13,919 bases of DNA from Bacteroidota bacterium (lineage in GTDB: Bacteria > Bacteroidota > Bacteroidia > Flavobacteriales > Weeksellaceae). The notes under the pieces are model-generated. The model made no database searches and was not told the DNA's origin. It was given only the letters and a program-made list of their open reading frames with translations. The stretch spans positions 1 to 13,919 of the forward strand of contig JAEZDQ010000126.1 of NCBI GenBank assembly GCA_023433225.1, in the 5' to 3' direction. This document shows positions 13,412 through 13,919 of the stretch, piece after piece. How positions within the stretch are numbered: position 1 is the first letter of the stretch; every line of letters starts with the position of its first letter. The position numbers and the translations under genes are program-made.

Positions 13412-13919
13412 TTATTTTGAAATTTCAGTTAATTTTTTAATTAATCTACTTTTTCCTGCTTTACCGTACCCAACAGACATATAAATGATTTTTCCTTCTT
13501 TATTATCTATGATCAAAAAAGTAGGATAAGCAACCATTTTTGTTGATTTGAAAAATTCCTGATTATAGTCTGCAATTACCTTTTGATTTTTAAGATATTC
13601 TCCATCTTCAGCTGCGGAAATAAAAACATTTTTGTCAAATTTATGGGTTTCATAAACAAAATAACTTTCCACATTCTTTACAGTGTTCAACATTGGCGTC
13701 AATTCTCTAATCGCTTTTTTGCAAGGCGCGCAATCCTCATTCCAAGTTCCAATAAAAATATATTGTTTATCGGTTTTGATATTGACTGTATCCGATTTCA
13801 AATCCAAAAAAGAAAAAGAAGAAATATCAATAATTACATCTGGAGATTCTTGTCTTTTTTCTTGTGTTTGCTTGTTTGAATCATCAATTATTATTGACTT
13901 TTCATCTACAATTCCCCAG
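13412..13919 (-). CDS. Thioredoxin-fold protein with CxxC motif (N-terminus outside window)
   Basis: The frame ends at the TAA at 13412-13414 and stays open on the minus strand to the window edge, giving at least 169 residues; the true start is not visible. An internal TTG at 13805-13807 could look like a start, but the open frame (containing SPDVIIDISSF) continues upstream of it. The domain has GTWNEDCAPCKKAIREL, with the redox CAPC pair, and the cis-proline loop AYPTFLIID, the two hallmarks of thioredoxin/TlpA-like folds. A long segment between them is more divergent than in thioredoxin. The N-terminal part in view is polar and Gln/Glu-rich, possibly a linker after a signal peptide or lipid anchor, which would suggest a periplasmic disulfide role. 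Its exact family is not recognised. It abuts the nadD stop with no gap. Confidence 0.78.
   Translation of the reverse strand, partial: WGIVDEKSIIIDDSNKQTQEKRQESPDVIIDISSFSFLDLKSDTVNIKTDKQYIFIGTWNEDCAPCKKAIRELTPMLNTVKNVESYFVYETHKFDKNVFISAAEDGEYLKNQKVIADYNQEFFKSTKMVAYPTFLIIDNKEGKIIYMSVGYGKAGKSRLIKKLTEISK

Noticed and set aside
1..13919. Mobile element, CRISPR array or phage-defence system
   Set aside because: No transposase, integrase, regularly spaced repeats or defence-type domains were seen, and gene content and composition look uniform.

Overview
The window looks like ordinary chromosomal DNA of a Bacteroidota bacterium, most likely of the order Flavobacteriales. The grounds are: DUF4271 and DUF4296 proteins, which I know mainly from this phylum; a short RsmI without the C-terminal domain; a secreted deiminase of a type common in flavobacteria; start codons without Shine-Dalgarno sequences; and several upstream sites matching the Bacteroidetes -7 promoter element TAnnTTTG. 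Base composition appears moderately AT-rich and even. I see no insertion sequence, integrase, phage gene, CRISPR array or defence cassette.

Layout. Positions 1-388 (minus) hold the N-terminal part of a secreted agmatine/peptidylarginine-deiminase-like protein. It diverges from rsmI (480-1151, plus), which methylates 16S rRNA. rsmI converges on a minus-strand block read DUF4271 membrane protein - hemD (uroporphyrinogen-III synthase) - recJ (4299 down to 1156). Diverging from that block is a plus-strand pair whose reading frames overlap: polyprenol-phosphate mannose synthase and a DUF4296 lipoprotein (4393-5486). The minus strand then carries tRNA-Cys(GCA), folB and sodA (5640-6803). A plus-strand pair follows: a membrane-anchored SxxK serine hydrolase and a DEDDy 3'-5' exonuclease overlapping it by 26 bp (6938-8837). 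This converges on a CNNM/CorC-type transporter gene (8839-10248, minus). After the longest intergenic gap come a fused Dpp/Opp-type ABC ATPase, a CrcB/Fluc fluoride channel and nadD (10679-13411, plus). A thioredoxin-fold protein on the minus strand runs off the right edge.

Most genes are housekeeping: ribosome modification, DNA repair, haem, folate and NAD synthesis, oxidative-stress defence, and export of fluoride and divalent cations. The genes show no sign of forming a single pathway. The least explained feature is the 430-bp gap at 10249-10678. It holds a strong plus-strand intrinsic terminator with no plus-strand gene upstream that it could serve. A good match to a Bacteroidetes promoter lies about 280 bp before it, and a second promoter-like sequence lies after it, in front of the ABC gene. 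The simplest reading is an unannotated small RNA of about 300 nt; a regulatory leader of the ABC gene is the alternative. A second notable trait is that three convergent gene pairs have their stop codons 4, 1 and 0 bp apart, with no terminator between them.
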